Positions 8,434-19,779 of a stretch of 64,000 nt of DNA are shown here, piece by piece. How positions within the stretch are numbered: position 1 is the stretch's first letter; every line of letters starts with the position of its first letter. The DNA lies in assembly GCA_965279205.1 (NCBI GenBank), contig OZ257144.1, positions 2,046,001 through 2,110,000 of the forward strand. Direction: 5' to 3'. Below the pieces are notes generated by a model, which saw only the letters and a list, made by a program, of their open reading frames with translations, was not told the DNA's origin and did no database searches. A program made the position numbers and the translations under genes. The DNA comes from UBA7672 sp965279205 (GTDB lineage: Bacteria; Pseudomonadota; Alphaproteobacteria; Caulobacterales; Hyphomonadaceae).

Positions 8434-9488
8434 TCGCCCCCCACGTGGATGCGCTCAACGCGCGTTCCGAGCCGTGTGAGGATTTCATAGTCGATCGTAC
8501 CCATGGCCTCTGCCTGTTCGGCCAGGGTCACGTTCGGACCGATGAATTCAACGGCGTCGCCCACGTTCACGTCCAGCCCCGTTACATCCAGGACAATCAG
8601 ATCCATGGAAATACGGCCGATGATGGGCTTTTTCACCCCCCTGACAAAACCTATCCCCCGGTTCGACGCGGCGCGGATGAAGCCATCGGCATAGCCAAGG
8701 CCGATTGTCGCCAGCGTGCAGTCCTTTTCGGCAGTCCAGCTTGCGCCATAGCCGACAGTTGCGCCCTTTTTTACATCGCGGATCTGAAGGATCGGAGCGG
8801 TCAGCGTCACAACCGCGCTCGGAGCGCTGCCTTCGACCGGAATGGGTCCACCGCCATAGAGGCCGATGCCGGGCCGAACTTCGTCGAAGTGATAGTCCGG
8901 CCCGAGATAGACGCCACCGGTCGCCGACAGGCTGCGCGGAACGCCCGGCCAGAATGCGCTGGCGCGGGCGAAGGCTTCGAGATTGGTCTTGTTGTGGGAG
9001 CTGTCCACCTCGTCGCCGCTGGCCAGGTGTCCGATCAGGCGCGTCGGCTTCGGCAGCTTCTTCGCAGCCGCGGCCCAGTGCGCTTCGGAGACGCCAAGCC
9101 GGCTCATGCCGACATCGACGTGGATCGCAGCCGGGCGTGCCGAAACGTTTGCTTCAAGCCAGAGATCGACCTGGTCGAGATGGTTTAGCACCGGTTGGAG
9201 CTGGTGCATCTGGAAGATGTCTAGCGTGTCTGGCGTCGGGCCATGGAAGACAAGGATTTCGGGGCCAGCGCCGACGGCTTTGCGCAGCGCGCCGCCCTCA
9301 TGCGGCCAGGCAACATAGAAACGCGCGCATCCGGCTTTGGAAAGCGCCCTGGCTACAGGCTCCGCGCCAAGACCGTAGGCATCAGCCTTGACCACGGCCG
9401 CCGCAACCGCCTTGCCGGCGCGATGCTGCATCTTGCGCCAGTTGGCGACGACAGCGTCGAGATCGATGTGAACCCTGGGTCCGGCCAT
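8430..9488 (-). CDS. alr: Alanine racemase
   Basis: PLP enzyme converting L-alanine to D-alanine for peptidoglycan. The Schiff-base lysine is K34 in VVKADAYGLG. The second catalytic base is the tyrosine of GATVGYGASW, and PIIGRISMDLIVLDVT is the conserved C-terminal strand. At 352 residues it is of normal length. It lies 52 bases after dnaB and overlaps mlaE by four bases, so it may be read with dnaB or from a promoter in that gap. The dnaB-alr neighbourhood is common in proteobacteria. Confidence 0.94.
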   Translation of the reverse strand: MAGPRVHIDLDAVVANWRKMQHRAGKAVAAAVVKADAYGLGAEPVARALSKAGCARFYVAWPHEGGALRKAVGAGPEILVFHGPTPDTLDIFQMHQLQPVLNHLDQVDLWLEANVSARPAAIHVDVGMSRLGVSEAHWAAAAKKLPKPTRLIGHLASGDEVDSSHNKTNLEAFARASAFWPGVPRSLSATGGVYLGPDYHFDEVRPGIGLYGGGPIPVEGSAPSAVVTLTAPILQIRDVKKGATVGYGASWTAEKDCTLATIGLGYADGFIRAASNRGIGFVRGVKKPIIGRISMDLIVLDVTGLDVNVGDAVEFIGPNVTLAEQAEAMGTIDYEILTRLGTRVERIHVGGE

Positions 9489-9540
9489 GCGCCACCGCTA
9501 GAGCGTTTTGCCGGGAAGGTGAAGGTGGGCGTTTGCCGTA

Positions 9541-11070
<1,530 letters not shown>

Positions 11071-11199
11071 GAGCCTTCTCTAGGCCAATCATCGCTGTGA
11101 ATCGCGACTTGATTCTAGATATCCTCAGCTTGCTTGTCGCTGTTGATGGACAGGCGCTGACGACGCGTTTGCTGGGCTTTTTCCGGATGCGCGAGAACG

Positions 11200-11277
11200 T
11201 TACACGGCCTTCAGGCGCGCATGTCGTTTTTTGCCCACGGACAGACGGGCCACACCGTCTCCATCCAGCGCGCTTCG
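11200..11277 (-). pseudogene. Orphan C-terminal tail of a TyrRS-like protein
   Basis: Directly downstream of tyrS the minus strand reads, between a TAG and a TAA, RSALDGDGVARLSVGKKRHARLKAV. Its last 16 residues (ARLSVGKKRHARLKAV) align with the end of the adjacent TyrRS (FKIQRGKKDIKLLKPI), sharing the GKK and the LK before the last two residues, and both end at the stop. It has no start codon and is too short to be a gene. Best read as the displaced native 3' end of tyrS, left behind when the neighbouring 3' portion was replaced. The similarity is judged by eye. Confidence 0.5.
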
Positions 11278-11295
11278 CTAATTGAATGCGGCCCC

Positions 11296-12567
11296 TTAGA
11301 TCGGCTTCAATAGTTTGATGTCTTTCTTGCCGCGTTGAATTTTGAACGCCCCCAACTCCGGAATGACCTGTTCTCGCGTGTAAAACTGGCCGACGTCTGG
11401 TCGCTTGTCGTTGATCTGTATTCCGTTTTGCTGGATCAGGCGTCGCGCTTCCCCAAGAGAAGTTGCCAGTCCAACCTCTTTGACCATGGCTTCCGCAGTT
11501 CTTTCTTTCCAGTTCTGGCCGCCGCTCCAGTCGAGCTCAACTGTCGGAAGATCAGTTGAGGATGTGCCTTTACTGAAGACGGCTTCGGCGGCGTCGCGTG
11601 CCTTCTTCGCTTCCTCGGGCCCGTGCAGCATCGTGGTCGCTTCATCGGCCAGGCGCTTCTTGGCCTCGTTGATGGCTGCGCCTTCGGATTTTTCGAGCTG
11701 GGCGATCTCGGCTTCCGGAACGTCAGTGAACAGGCGCAGGAAGCGGCCGACATCGGCATCTTCCGTGTTCCGCCAGAACTGCCAGTAGTCGTAGGGGCTG
11801 CGCATGTCGGCGTTGAGCCAGACAGCGCCTTCAGCCGTCTTGCCCATCTTGCCGCCGGAAGCAGTGGTGATCAGCGGCGTGGTGACGCCGAACACCTGTT
11901 TGTCGATGATGCGGCGTGTGAGGTCGATGCCGTTGACGATATTGCCCCACTGGTCCGATCCGCCGAGCTGGATGCGGCAGTTGTGCGTGCGGGCAAGCTC
12001 GAGGAAGTCATAGGCCTGCAGCAGCATGTAGTTGAATTCGAGGAAAGTGTACGGCTCCTCGTTCCGCAGGCGCCGCGCCACCGTTTCCTGGGCGATCATC
12101 TTGTTGATCGTGAAGTGCTTGCCGTAGTCGCGCAGGAATTCGATGTACTTGATGCCATCGAGCCATTCGGCATTGTCGATCATCACGGCGTCGGTCTGGC
12201 CCGAGCCGAATTTCAGGAAGGGTTCGAAGTTTTGTCTGATCATCGCCATGTTGCTGGCGATCTCCTCGGTCGAGAGGATAGGGCGCGATTTTTCCTTGTC
12301 GGTCGGATCGCCAACCTTGGTGGTGCCGCCGCCCATCAGCACGATCGGCTTGCCGCCCGCCTGCTGAAGCCGGCGCAGGTTCATGATCTGGACGAGCGAG
12401 CCGACGTGCAGCGACTTCGCGGTGCAGTCAAAACCGATATAGCCGACGGGAACACCGCTCGCGCAGTAGGCATCGACACCTTCGGCGTCGGTCATGTCGA
12501 AGACATGTCCACGGCCGGTCATCTCGCGGATGAAGGTCGACTTCGGTTTGAAATTCTCGGGGATCAC
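11296..12567 (-). CDS. tyrS: Tyrosyl-tRNA synthetase
   Basis: Class I synthetase charging tRNA-Tyr, 423 residues. The HIGH-type motif is LHVGS (about 53-57), the tyrosine pocket includes LGGSDQWGN (201-209), and the KMSKS loop reads KMGKT (240-244). The C-terminal S4-like RNA-binding domain covers about residues 340-423. The last roughly 280 bases of the gene (11296-11575) look markedly poorer in GC than the rest, and a second TyrRS-like tail lies just after the stop. This suggests that recombination exchanged the S4 domain. It stands first in a run of seven minus-strand genes down to natB. Confidence 0.95.
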   Translation of the reverse strand: MIPENFKPKSTFIREMTGRGHVFDMTDAEGVDAYCASGVPVGYIGFDCTAKSLHVGSLVQIMNLRRLQQAGGKPIVLMGGGTTKVGDPTDKEKSRPILSTEEIASNMAMIRQNFEPFLKFGSGQTDAVMIDNAEWLDGIKYIEFLRDYGKHFTINKMIAQETVARRLRNEEPYTFLEFNYMLLQAYDFLELARTHNCRIQLGGSDQWGNIVNGIDLTRRIIDKQVFGVTTPLITTASGGKMGKTAEGAVWLNADMRSPYDYWQFWRNTEDADVGRFLRLFTDVPEAEIAQLEKSEGAAINEAKKRLADEATTMLHGPEEAKKARDAAEAVFSKGTSSTDLPTVELDWSGGQNWKERTAEAMVKEVGLATSLGEARRLIQQNGIQINDKRPDVGQFYTREQVIPELGAFKIQRGKKDIKLLKPI

Positions 12568-12733
12568 GAGCGGCTCCTAGTCATCTGTCTGACCGGAGGC
12601 CATCTCACATCGCCGCCGGTGGTGGGCGGCATGCATGGTCGCACCGCCCGCTATTGAAGCGTGCGGTAATAGTAGCTGGCAGTGGTGGCGCGGCGCGACA
12701 TGTGCGGGTGATACGGGCGCGAAGGGGGGAAGG

Positions 12734-13507
12734 TCAAGTCGACGGGTCTAGACGTTCAACAGTCAGTTCAATCCAGCGTTGAGGATCACTGTCGTTTTCG
12801 CTCGATTCCTCGGTCCATTTGGCTCGGATAACATCGATCTCTGAGTAGCCTACTGACTGTCCATCGAGGACAACCGGCCCATTGGCGTAAAGATACTCCG
12901 CTATGTCCATGGCCCTTTCGAAAACTGTTTCCGGGTCATGGTGCTCACTCGGCATGAAATGCAGATCCCGACCGATGAACGCAGAAAGACCCCTAGTAGA
13001 TAGGCCGACGCCCGCCTCCGCCTGGTAGGGAAGCGCGCTCACCCACAAATTGAGCGCCGGCTCATCGACATCAACTCGGCTTGCAAATCGCGTCACAATG
13101 CTCCGATGCGCCAGCACGCCTGACACTCCCCACAACACGCCAAGGCAGTTCTGCGACTGACAAATTTCGTCCAGGACGATCGTCATCGCGACAGCGGCCA
13201 GCTTAGGGTCTGCTGTTCCGAAAGATGTGACGACAGCGTGCGCCAGATGGTCATCGGGTGTATCGGACGTCCCGTGCCAGCCGCGTCGAGCGAACGGATG
13301 AGTTTGTGCAATGTCGTCGCCGGGAATGGGTGCGGCGATAGGCTTTATCAGGACGGAAACACTGTCGACCTCGATGCTGCAGATGTCGCCATCATTTTTC
13401 TCGGAGGCAAATTTGTGCCAACGGTGCCGCTTGCTCAGCGACTTCGTCATGGCCTTAGCGTTCAAAACGGGTAGCTCGCGAAACAAAGGAAAAGCCAGCT
13501 GCACCAT
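12734..13507 (-). CDS. DUF4261 domain-containing protein
   Basis: About 257 residues matching the pattern of the uncharacterised DUF4261 family: an N-terminal strand MVQLAFPLF, a central DDHLAHAVVTSFGTADPK, GVLWGVSGV, and a C-terminal AEYLYANGPVVLDGQSVGY. ATG 13507 is preferred over GTG 13537 because the family begins close to the QLAFPLF strand. Base composition seems lower in GC than its neighbours. No enzymatic motif is evident. In other bacteria such proteins occur near type VI or polymorphic toxin genes, but none is present here. It stands between tyrS and the thioesterase-like gene on the same strand. Confidence 0.7.
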   Translation of the reverse strand: MVQLAFPLFRELPVLNAKAMTKSLSKRHRWHKFASEKNDGDICSIEVDSVSVLIKPIAAPIPGDDIAQTHPFARRGWHGTSDTPDDHLAHAVVTSFGTADPKLAAVAMTIVLDEICQSQNCLGVLWGVSGVLAHRSIVTRFASRVDVDEPALNLWVSALPYQAEAGVGLSTRGLSAFIGRDLHFMPSEHHDPETVFERAMDIAEYLYANGPVVLDGQSVGYSEIDVIRAKWTEESSENDSDPQRWIELTVERLDPST

Positions 13508-13595
13508 CACCGTCCCCAAGAAGCGCAGAAATTGCACGATGGCTTAGATTTTACGTCATGACCACTAGCTGGACTGGCGAGCCTACAGCACTACT

Positions 13596-14390
13596 TCACC
13601 GCCGGTTCTGCGCGAGCGCTGCGCAGGAGGAGAAGCCGATCGGCCCCTGCGTGTCGTGCAGCCTGCAATGACCCAGCGCGACGCCTTCAGTGCTCTGGTG
13701 GTCGGCAACCTCGTACCCGACCCACTCGCCCACCGGCAGGCGATGAAGGTAGAGCGTGACGTCGGAGTTGATGAAGTCGAGACCGGTTTCGGAGCCGCTT
13801 GCGATGGGGCTGGTATAGTCGATCCCGGTCGCGACGCGGCTGAACGGTGTGTATGGTTCACCGCCCACAAGACGCCGCACTTCGCGCAGCCAGGTCCGCC
13901 GTGGTCCGGGCGCGCGCAGGTCGTTCGCGACCACGAGGCCAGGCGGCAGGATGGGGCGCATCTCCCACTTGTCGGTGAAGGGCTTCGGCGGTGGCGACAC
14001 TTGCTCTGGTGGCGGAACATCCCAGGGCGAGGGCGACCACACGGGCGCCGCCGGCTGCTGTCCGCGGCGAAGCAGCTGACACGAAGCGCGGGCCGACGAA
14101 ATGCCGCCAGAGAACAGCTCCGCTTCGATCACCTTGATACGCCCGCCCTGTCGCACGAGCCGGGTGGAGACGGTGGCGGGAGAGAGGTCAGGCAGCCGGT
14201 ATAGGTCGGCGGTAAGCCGTGTCGGCTGCAGGTCTGGCTCACCGTATTGCTGCTCAATCACATGAGCGAACAGGCCGATCATCACGCGCGCGTGCAGGTT
14301 GCCCGTCGGCCGCCACCAGCCATTGGCCATCAGCGTTGGCGTGTACGTGTCGCCGTCGCGATGAAAGAACGGTTCGGGTGCCTCAGACAT
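13596..14390 (-). CDS. Acyl-CoA thioesterase-like double-hotdog protein
   Basis: A 264-residue protein with the outline of TesB/thioesterase-like double-hotdog enzymes. An N-terminal hotdog begins with FFHRDGDTYTPTLMANGWWRPTGNLHARVMIGLFAHVIE and runs into the strand STRLVRQGGRIKVIEAELF. A proline-rich linker follows, then a second hotdog ending in the family-like TLYLHRLPVGEWVGYEVADHQSTEGVALGHCRLHDTQGPIG. Such proteins usually hydrolyse medium- or long-chain acyl-CoA, and the substrate is unknown. ATG 14390 is chosen over a TTG at 14405. It follows the DUF6572 gene with a 15-base gap on the same strand. Confidence 0.72.
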   Translation of the reverse strand: MSEAPEPFFHRDGDTYTPTLMANGWWRPTGNLHARVMIGLFAHVIEQQYGEPDLQPTRLTADLYRLPDLSPATVSTRLVRQGGRIKVIEAELFSGGISSARASCQLLRRGQQPAAPVWSPSPWDVPPPEQVSPPPKPFTDKWEMRPILPPGLVVANDLRAPGPRRTWLREVRRLVGGEPYTPFSRVATGIDYTSPIASGSETGLDFINSDVTLYLHRLPVGEWVGYEVADHQSTEGVALGHCRLHDTQGPIGFSSCAALAQNRR

Positions 14391-14405
14391 GGTTGTGGGG
14401 CTCAA

Positions 14406-14747
14406 TCAGCTCGCCTGATATCCATCCGGCAGCGGGCTGTAGCCGAACTCGATGCCCATCGAGGCGAGGCTCTCACCGAGGCCGTCGAGGATCGGGATGA
14501 TGTTCTCCGGCGGCTCGAACTGCTGGATGACGCCGATCTTCCGGGTGCGCCCGGCGGCTTCCGGAAGTTCCTTTTCAAGCTGGTCGCTCTGCGCGAAGGC
14601 GATGTAGGCGCTGATCTTCTGCTGGAGCGCGTTGATGTGGCCCATCGGGTTGGACCAGTCGAGATCGTCCACGATCACGAGCAGCGCATGACCCGTACCC
14701 GGCTCGATACCGAGTGCGTCCAGCGAAGATGGATCGTCGATCGCCAT
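14406..14747 (-). CDS. DUF6572 domain-containing protein
   Basis: A 113-residue protein whose core (ALLVIVDDLDWSNPMGHINALQQKISAYIAFAQSDQLEKELPEA) follows the DUF6572 pattern: a beta strand, DxxDW, a histidine/asparagine, then LQxKIxxYIxF and QL. The ending GIEFGYSPLPDG is also typical. The role of the family is unknown. ATG 14747 (MAIDDPSSLD) is chosen over one codon set earlier at 14759, where MGDGMAIDD begins. It lies nine bases after the hydrolase gene, so both are likely cotranscribed with the thioesterase-like gene. Confidence 0.68.
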   Translation of the reverse strand: MAIDDPSSLDALGIEPGTGHALLVIVDDLDWSNPMGHINALQQKISAYIAFAQSDQLEKELPEAAGRTRKIGVIQQFEPPENIIPILDGLGESLASMGIEFGYSPLPDGYQAS

Positions 14748-14768
14748 GCCGTCCCCCAATACCGGTGA

Positions 14769-15488
14769 TCAGCTCTTGGGCGGAGGCGGAAGCTTCGCGG
14801 CGTCTTTGACGGCCTTGGCTTCGGCGGCTTCCTTCTGCGCCTTTTCCCACGCCTTCATGCGGCGCTTGAGATAGGCGGCTGCGGTCTTCTCGAGGTCTTC
14901 GAGCTTGCCCTGGAAGAAGTGGTTCGCGCCGGTGACGGTCGCGCGGTCGATGATCTCGCCCTTCTGGACGCGGACCTTGGTGAGCGACCGGTCGATGTCG
15001 GCCGGCGGCGCCACGACATCCTTGTCGCCCGAGATGATGATGCCGGAAGCGGGGCAGGGCGCGAGGAAGGAAAGGTCGTAATGGTTGGCCGGCGGCGCCA
15101 CCGCGACGAAGCCGTCGATCTCCGGCCGGCGCATCAGCAGCTGCAGGCAGATGTAAGCGCCAAAGGACGAGCCGGCGACCCAGCACTGGCTCGGGGCTTC
15201 GTTGAGGGATTCCAGATGGTCGAGCACGTAGGCGGCGTCCGACAACTCGGCCACGCCGGCGTCGAACGTGCCCTGGCTGCGGCCAACGCCCCGGAAGTTG
15301 AAGCGCATGGTCGAGAAGCCATGGGCCGCGAACATCTCGAACAGGGTGATCGTGACCGGGTCCTGCATCGTGCCGCCCGCCTTTGGGTGGGGGTGCAGGA
15401 TCAGGGCGATCGGCGGGTTATCGCCGGGGGCCGGAACGTAGCGCGCCTCGATCCGGCCAGCAGGTCCGGAGATGATCAGTTCGGCCAT
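14769..15488 (-). CDS. Alpha/beta hydrolase (COG2945-type)
   Basis: A 239-residue serine hydrolase fold. The oxyanion-side strand is IALILHPHPKAGGTM, the STMRFNFRGVGRSQGTFD stretch is typical of the COG2945 group, the nucleophile elbow is VAGSSFGAYIC, and the histidine lies in VTGANHFFQGKLEDL. The last roughly 25 residues are a lysine/alanine-rich helix ending in PPPPKS. Biochemical function in this group is undefined (carboxylesterase or amidase-like). It is divergent from the IscR-like gene, with 192 bases between them. Confidence 0.82.
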   Translation of the reverse strand: MAELIISGPAGRIEARYVPAPGDNPPIALILHPHPKAGGTMQDPVTITLFEMFAAHGFSTMRFNFRGVGRSQGTFDAGVAELSDAAYVLDHLESLNEAPSQCWVAGSSFGAYICLQLLMRRPEIDGFVAVAPPANHYDLSFLAPCPASGIIISGDKDVVAPPADIDRSLTKVRVQKGEIIDRATVTGANHFFQGKLEDLEKTAAAYLKRRMKAWEKAQKEAAEAKAVKDAAKLPPPPKS

Positions 15489-15627
15489 GGGATGCTCGCA
15501 GTCGCCCGAAAAGGGGAATTACAGGGGCAAGGCGCCCGACAAACACCATTTCGGGTTTGGATTTCAAGCATTTCGTTCGCAAGGTCAGTGATCCACCCCC
15601 TGATCCGGCGCGTAAACCCTCACGAAT

Positions 15628-15647
15628 GCCGGGGAAATACCCCCGGC
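15628..15647. promoter_or_regulatory. GC-rich inverted repeat in the suf operon leader
   Basis: GCCGGGG (15628-15634) and CCCCGGC (15641-15647) are perfect 7-bp arms separated by six bases, 34 bases before the ATG of the IscR-like regulator. It could be an operator or an RNA hairpin that occludes translation. It does not resemble the E. coli IscR sites, and no T-tract follows. Confidence 0.35.
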
Positions 15648-15680
15648 AAGGGGCCGATTTGGCAGGAAAGCGGGTGTCGG

Positions 15681-16145
15681 ATGCGCGTGGGGTCCAAGGG
15701 CAGGTATGCGGTCATCGCCCTTATAGATGTGGCGCAGAACTCAGGCTCCCGCCCGGTGGCCCTCGCCGAAGTGGCCGAACGCCAGCACATTTCCCTCTCC
15801 TACCTCGAACAGCTGTTCGCCATGCTCCGCCGGAGCAACCTGGTTGTGAGCGCCCGGGGACCCGGCGGCGGCTACAAGTTGCAGCGCGCAGCGGGCCAGA
15901 TTTCCATCGGGGAGGTGTTCCGGGCGGTCGAGGAGACCGGAAGCGGCGCCGAGAACGGCCGCGACTGGTCGGCCGACGGCAGTCTGACATCCGGCCTCTG
16001 GGCGGCCCTGGACGACCATATCCGCGAGTTCCTTGAAGGGGTTACGGTCGCCGACGTCATGGCTGGCAAGGTAAATGGAACCGGCTTCAACGGTTCCCCG
16101 GCCATGATGGCCGGCGACCTGTCGGGTCAGCCCAAACTGGCGTAA
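15681..16145 (+). CDS. Rrf2/IscR-like transcriptional regulator without cysteines
   Basis: A 154-residue winged-helix regulator of the Rrf2 family. The N-terminal MRVGSKGRYAVIALIDVAQ, the recognition part ISLSYLEQLFAMLRRSNLVVSARGPGGGYKL and the dimerisation helix LWAALDDHIREFLEGVTVADV are all present. It heads the SUF operon, where family members sense Fe-S status. The three cysteines that bind a 2Fe-2S cluster in E. coli IscR are absent: the loop reads ETGSGAENGRDWSADGS, and there is no cysteine anywhere in the protein. It therefore cannot ligate a cluster in the classical way. Rhodobacter IscR is also known to have reduced its cysteines. ATG 15681 is the only start consistent with the family N terminus. 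Confidence 0.85.
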   Translation: MRVGSKGRYAVIALIDVAQNSGSRPVALAEVAERQHISLSYLEQLFAMLRRSNLVVSARGPGGGYKLQRAAGQISIGEVFRAVEETGSGAENGRDWSADGSLTSGLWAALDDHIREFLEGVTVADVMAGKVNGTGFNGSPAMMAGDLSGQPKLA

Positions 16146-16156
16146 GAGCCGGGGCT

Positions 16157-17300
16157 ATGAGCCCCAGCCGCACCTATTGCGATTACAACGCGACAGCGCC
16201 GCTTCGCCCCGAGGCGAAGGCGGCGATGGCGGCTGCGTTCGACCTGACGGGCAATCCTTCGTCCGTTCATGCCGAGGGCCGGAAGGGCAGGGCTCTGGTA
16301 GAGGCCGCCCGCGAAACCGTAGCGGCCGCCATCGGCGCCTGCCGGGACGACATCGCCTTCACCAGCGGCGGGACGGAGGCGGTTGGGCTGGCGTTGCGTG
16401 GGGCGATGAAAGCTTCAGGGGCGATGCTGGTCGCATCGGCAATCGAACATGATGCGGTGACGACGGTTGCTGGCGACGTCTCGGCCTGGCCGGTCGAGGC
16501 AAATGGTATCGTCGATCTCGGCTGGTTGAGGGATCGGGTGAAGGAGATGTCTGGGCGAGGCGAGAAGCCGCTCGTCTCTCTGATGCTGGCCAATAACGAG
16601 ACCGGCGTGATCCAGCCGGTGGCCAAGGCCGCAGAGATTGCGCATGCCGCTGGTGGACTGATCCATTGCGACGCCATCCAGGCGCTGGGGAAGATCGACG
16701 TTTCGATCATCGACCTCGACGTCGACTACCTGTCACTATCCGCGCACAAGATCGGCGGACCGCACGGTGTAGGCGCGACCTATGTGAAGGCGGGCGCTCC
16801 CTTCGCATCGGTGCAGACCGGTGGCGGCCAGGAGTTCGGTCGCAGGGCAGGTACGGAGAATGTCGCCGGCATCGTTGGCTTTGCCGCCGCTGTCCAGGCA
16901 GCGACGCGCGACCTCGGGAAGTACCAGGCGCTTGCCCAGCATCGAGACCGGATGGAAGAGAAGCTGAAAGCCGCCGCGCCGGCGCTGCAGATTCATGGCG
17001 AAGCGGCCCCTCGCGTTGCGGGTGTTTCGTGCTTTGGCGTTGAAGGTCTGCCCTCGGAGACCCAGATCATGGGTCTGGATCTCGCCGGGTTTGCGGTCAG
17101 CGCAGGTTCGGCCTGCTCGTCGGGCAAGGTGAAGCCCAGCCGTGTATTGACGGCCATGGGGCTTTCCGACACTGCGGCAAGGTCGGCCATACGGGCGAGC
17201 TTCGGCTGGGCCACGGCCTGGCAGGATTTCGATGCCTTGGCTGAGGCCTGGATACGACAGGCGGCGCGGGCGCGGCCGCTTCTGGTGAAAATGGACACGC

Positions 17301-17308
<8 letters not shown>
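16157..17308 (+). CDS. Cysteine desulfurase, class I (IscS/NifS-like)
   Basis: A 383-residue PLP enzyme that strips sulfur from cysteine. The start is RTYCDYNATAPLRPEA, the PLP lysine lies in SLSAHKIGGPHGVG, and the active-site cysteine is in SAGSACSSGKVKPS, a longer class I loop. HCDAIQALGKI is also conserved. It lies 11 bases after the Rrf2 gene and overlaps sufB by eight bases, so it works with the SUF scaffold although it is of the IscS class. A second desulfurase of the SufS class is further down the same locus. This pairing is common in alphaproteobacteria. Confidence 0.92.
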
Positions 17309-18829
<1,521 letters not shown>

Positions 18830-18833
<4 letters not shown>

Positions 18834-19288
18834 GAAAGCTGCTGGTCGCTGCCGGGCTGGGTTTGCTCTTGTTCGCGCCCTCGGCGTCCGCGCAGTCTCT
18901 CGCAGGTGTTTCCCTCGGCGACACGGAAGCCAAAGCCTTGAAGGCGCTTCCCGGTAAACCATTCGTCTCGCCTGAAACCAAAGAGGATCCCAACCTCCGC
19001 ATCATTTTCTCAGCCAAGACGACGGTCTGGGTGTGCAAGGGTGTGGTGTATTCCGTTCAGCATGAGGTGGGCTCAACGCTGACCGACTATCTTTCGCTCG
19101 TTGAAGCCGAAACCGCGAAACACGGAAAGCCTGTGGTTACCTCGGGTGTTTCCAAGGTCGGTTCGGCGACGCAGGGCTGGATGAATTCCGAATGGCCCGG
19201 CCGCAGCACCAATTTTGCGATCGAGCTGCGCTACAACGGAAAGATACACTTCGTTTCGTCCAGCGTGACCGGCGCCAGCACGTGTTGA
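18830..19288 (+). CDS. Exported protein of unknown function
   Basis: A 152-residue protein with a clear Sec signal peptide (MRKLLVAAGLGLLLFAPSASA, cleavage likely before QSLAG). The mature part has GVSLGDTEAKALKALPGKP, KTTVWVCKGVVYSVQHEV and a C-terminal strand region ending in TGASTC. Two cysteines might pair in the periplasm. The GVSLGDT...LGKP arrangement recalls small periplasmic repeats around an alpha/beta hairpin, but no family was identified. GTG 18830 overlaps the sufB stop, so it is translationally coupled to sufB. It begins the block inserted between sufB and sufC. Confidence 0.7.
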
Positions 19289-19737
19289 CCGAAGCGCACA
19301 TCGTCGATCTTGAGCCGCAGCACGGCGCAGGCATCGAGATCTACGCGAAATGGCCTGACGTAGCTCCAACCATCCGCAAGACATTCGACCGTCTCTACGC
19401 GGCCGGCGCGCTGGTTCCCGGCCATGGCCACAACTTCATTCTCTATTTCAACGAGACGAAAGAGGGTGGGACGCTGCTGGTCGGCGTGCTTGATCGCCAG
19501 CCCGGCGGCGCCGATCCGGATGTCAAGGTAGCGCACATTCCCGGTGGGCGCGTGATCACCGCGCCGCACTTGGGCGACTACGCAAGGATGCGAGATACCT
19601 ATGACGTGCTGCACGCCGAGGTGAAAGCAAAGGGGCTGCGGCGCGCGCCGATGTCGCTTGAGGTATACGGCGACTGGAGCAACGACCCGGCAAAGGTGCG
19701 GACGGACCTCTACCTCTATCTGGGCGTCGCGATCTGA
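19282..19737 (+). CDS. GyrI-like / AraC-type effector-binding domain protein
   Basis: About 151 residues forming a stand-alone GyrI-like (SHS2) small-molecule-binding domain. Features are HGAGIEIYAKWPDVAPTIRKTFDRLYAAGALVPG, a central strand FILYFNETKEGGTLLVGVLD, GGRVITAPHLGDYARMRDTYDVLHAEV, and the C-terminal MSLEVYGDWSNDPAKVRTDLYLYLGVAI with the typical YxxxxxDP-x-TDLYxxV end. Such domains bind drugs or act as gyrase-interacting or hydrolase-like proteins. No DNA-binding part is attached. The start is GTG 19282 or TTG 19285, both overlapping the stop of the gene before. Confidence 0.7.
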   Translation: MLTEAHIVDLEPQHGAGIEIYAKWPDVAPTIRKTFDRLYAAGALVPGHGHNFILYFNETKEGGTLLVGVLDRQPGGADPDVKVAHIPGGRVITAPHLGDYARMRDTYDVLHAEVKAKGLRRAPMSLEVYGDWSNDPAKVRTDLYLYLGVAI

Positions 19738-19779
19738 ATCCGCTTTGACGAACGGATCAAAGCGTGTGCGAAATGGACC

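Noticed and set aside
11097..11285. A 62-codon plus-strand frame between dnaB and tyrS
   Set aside because: The opposite strand carries the TyrRS-like tail, which explains the open frame better.
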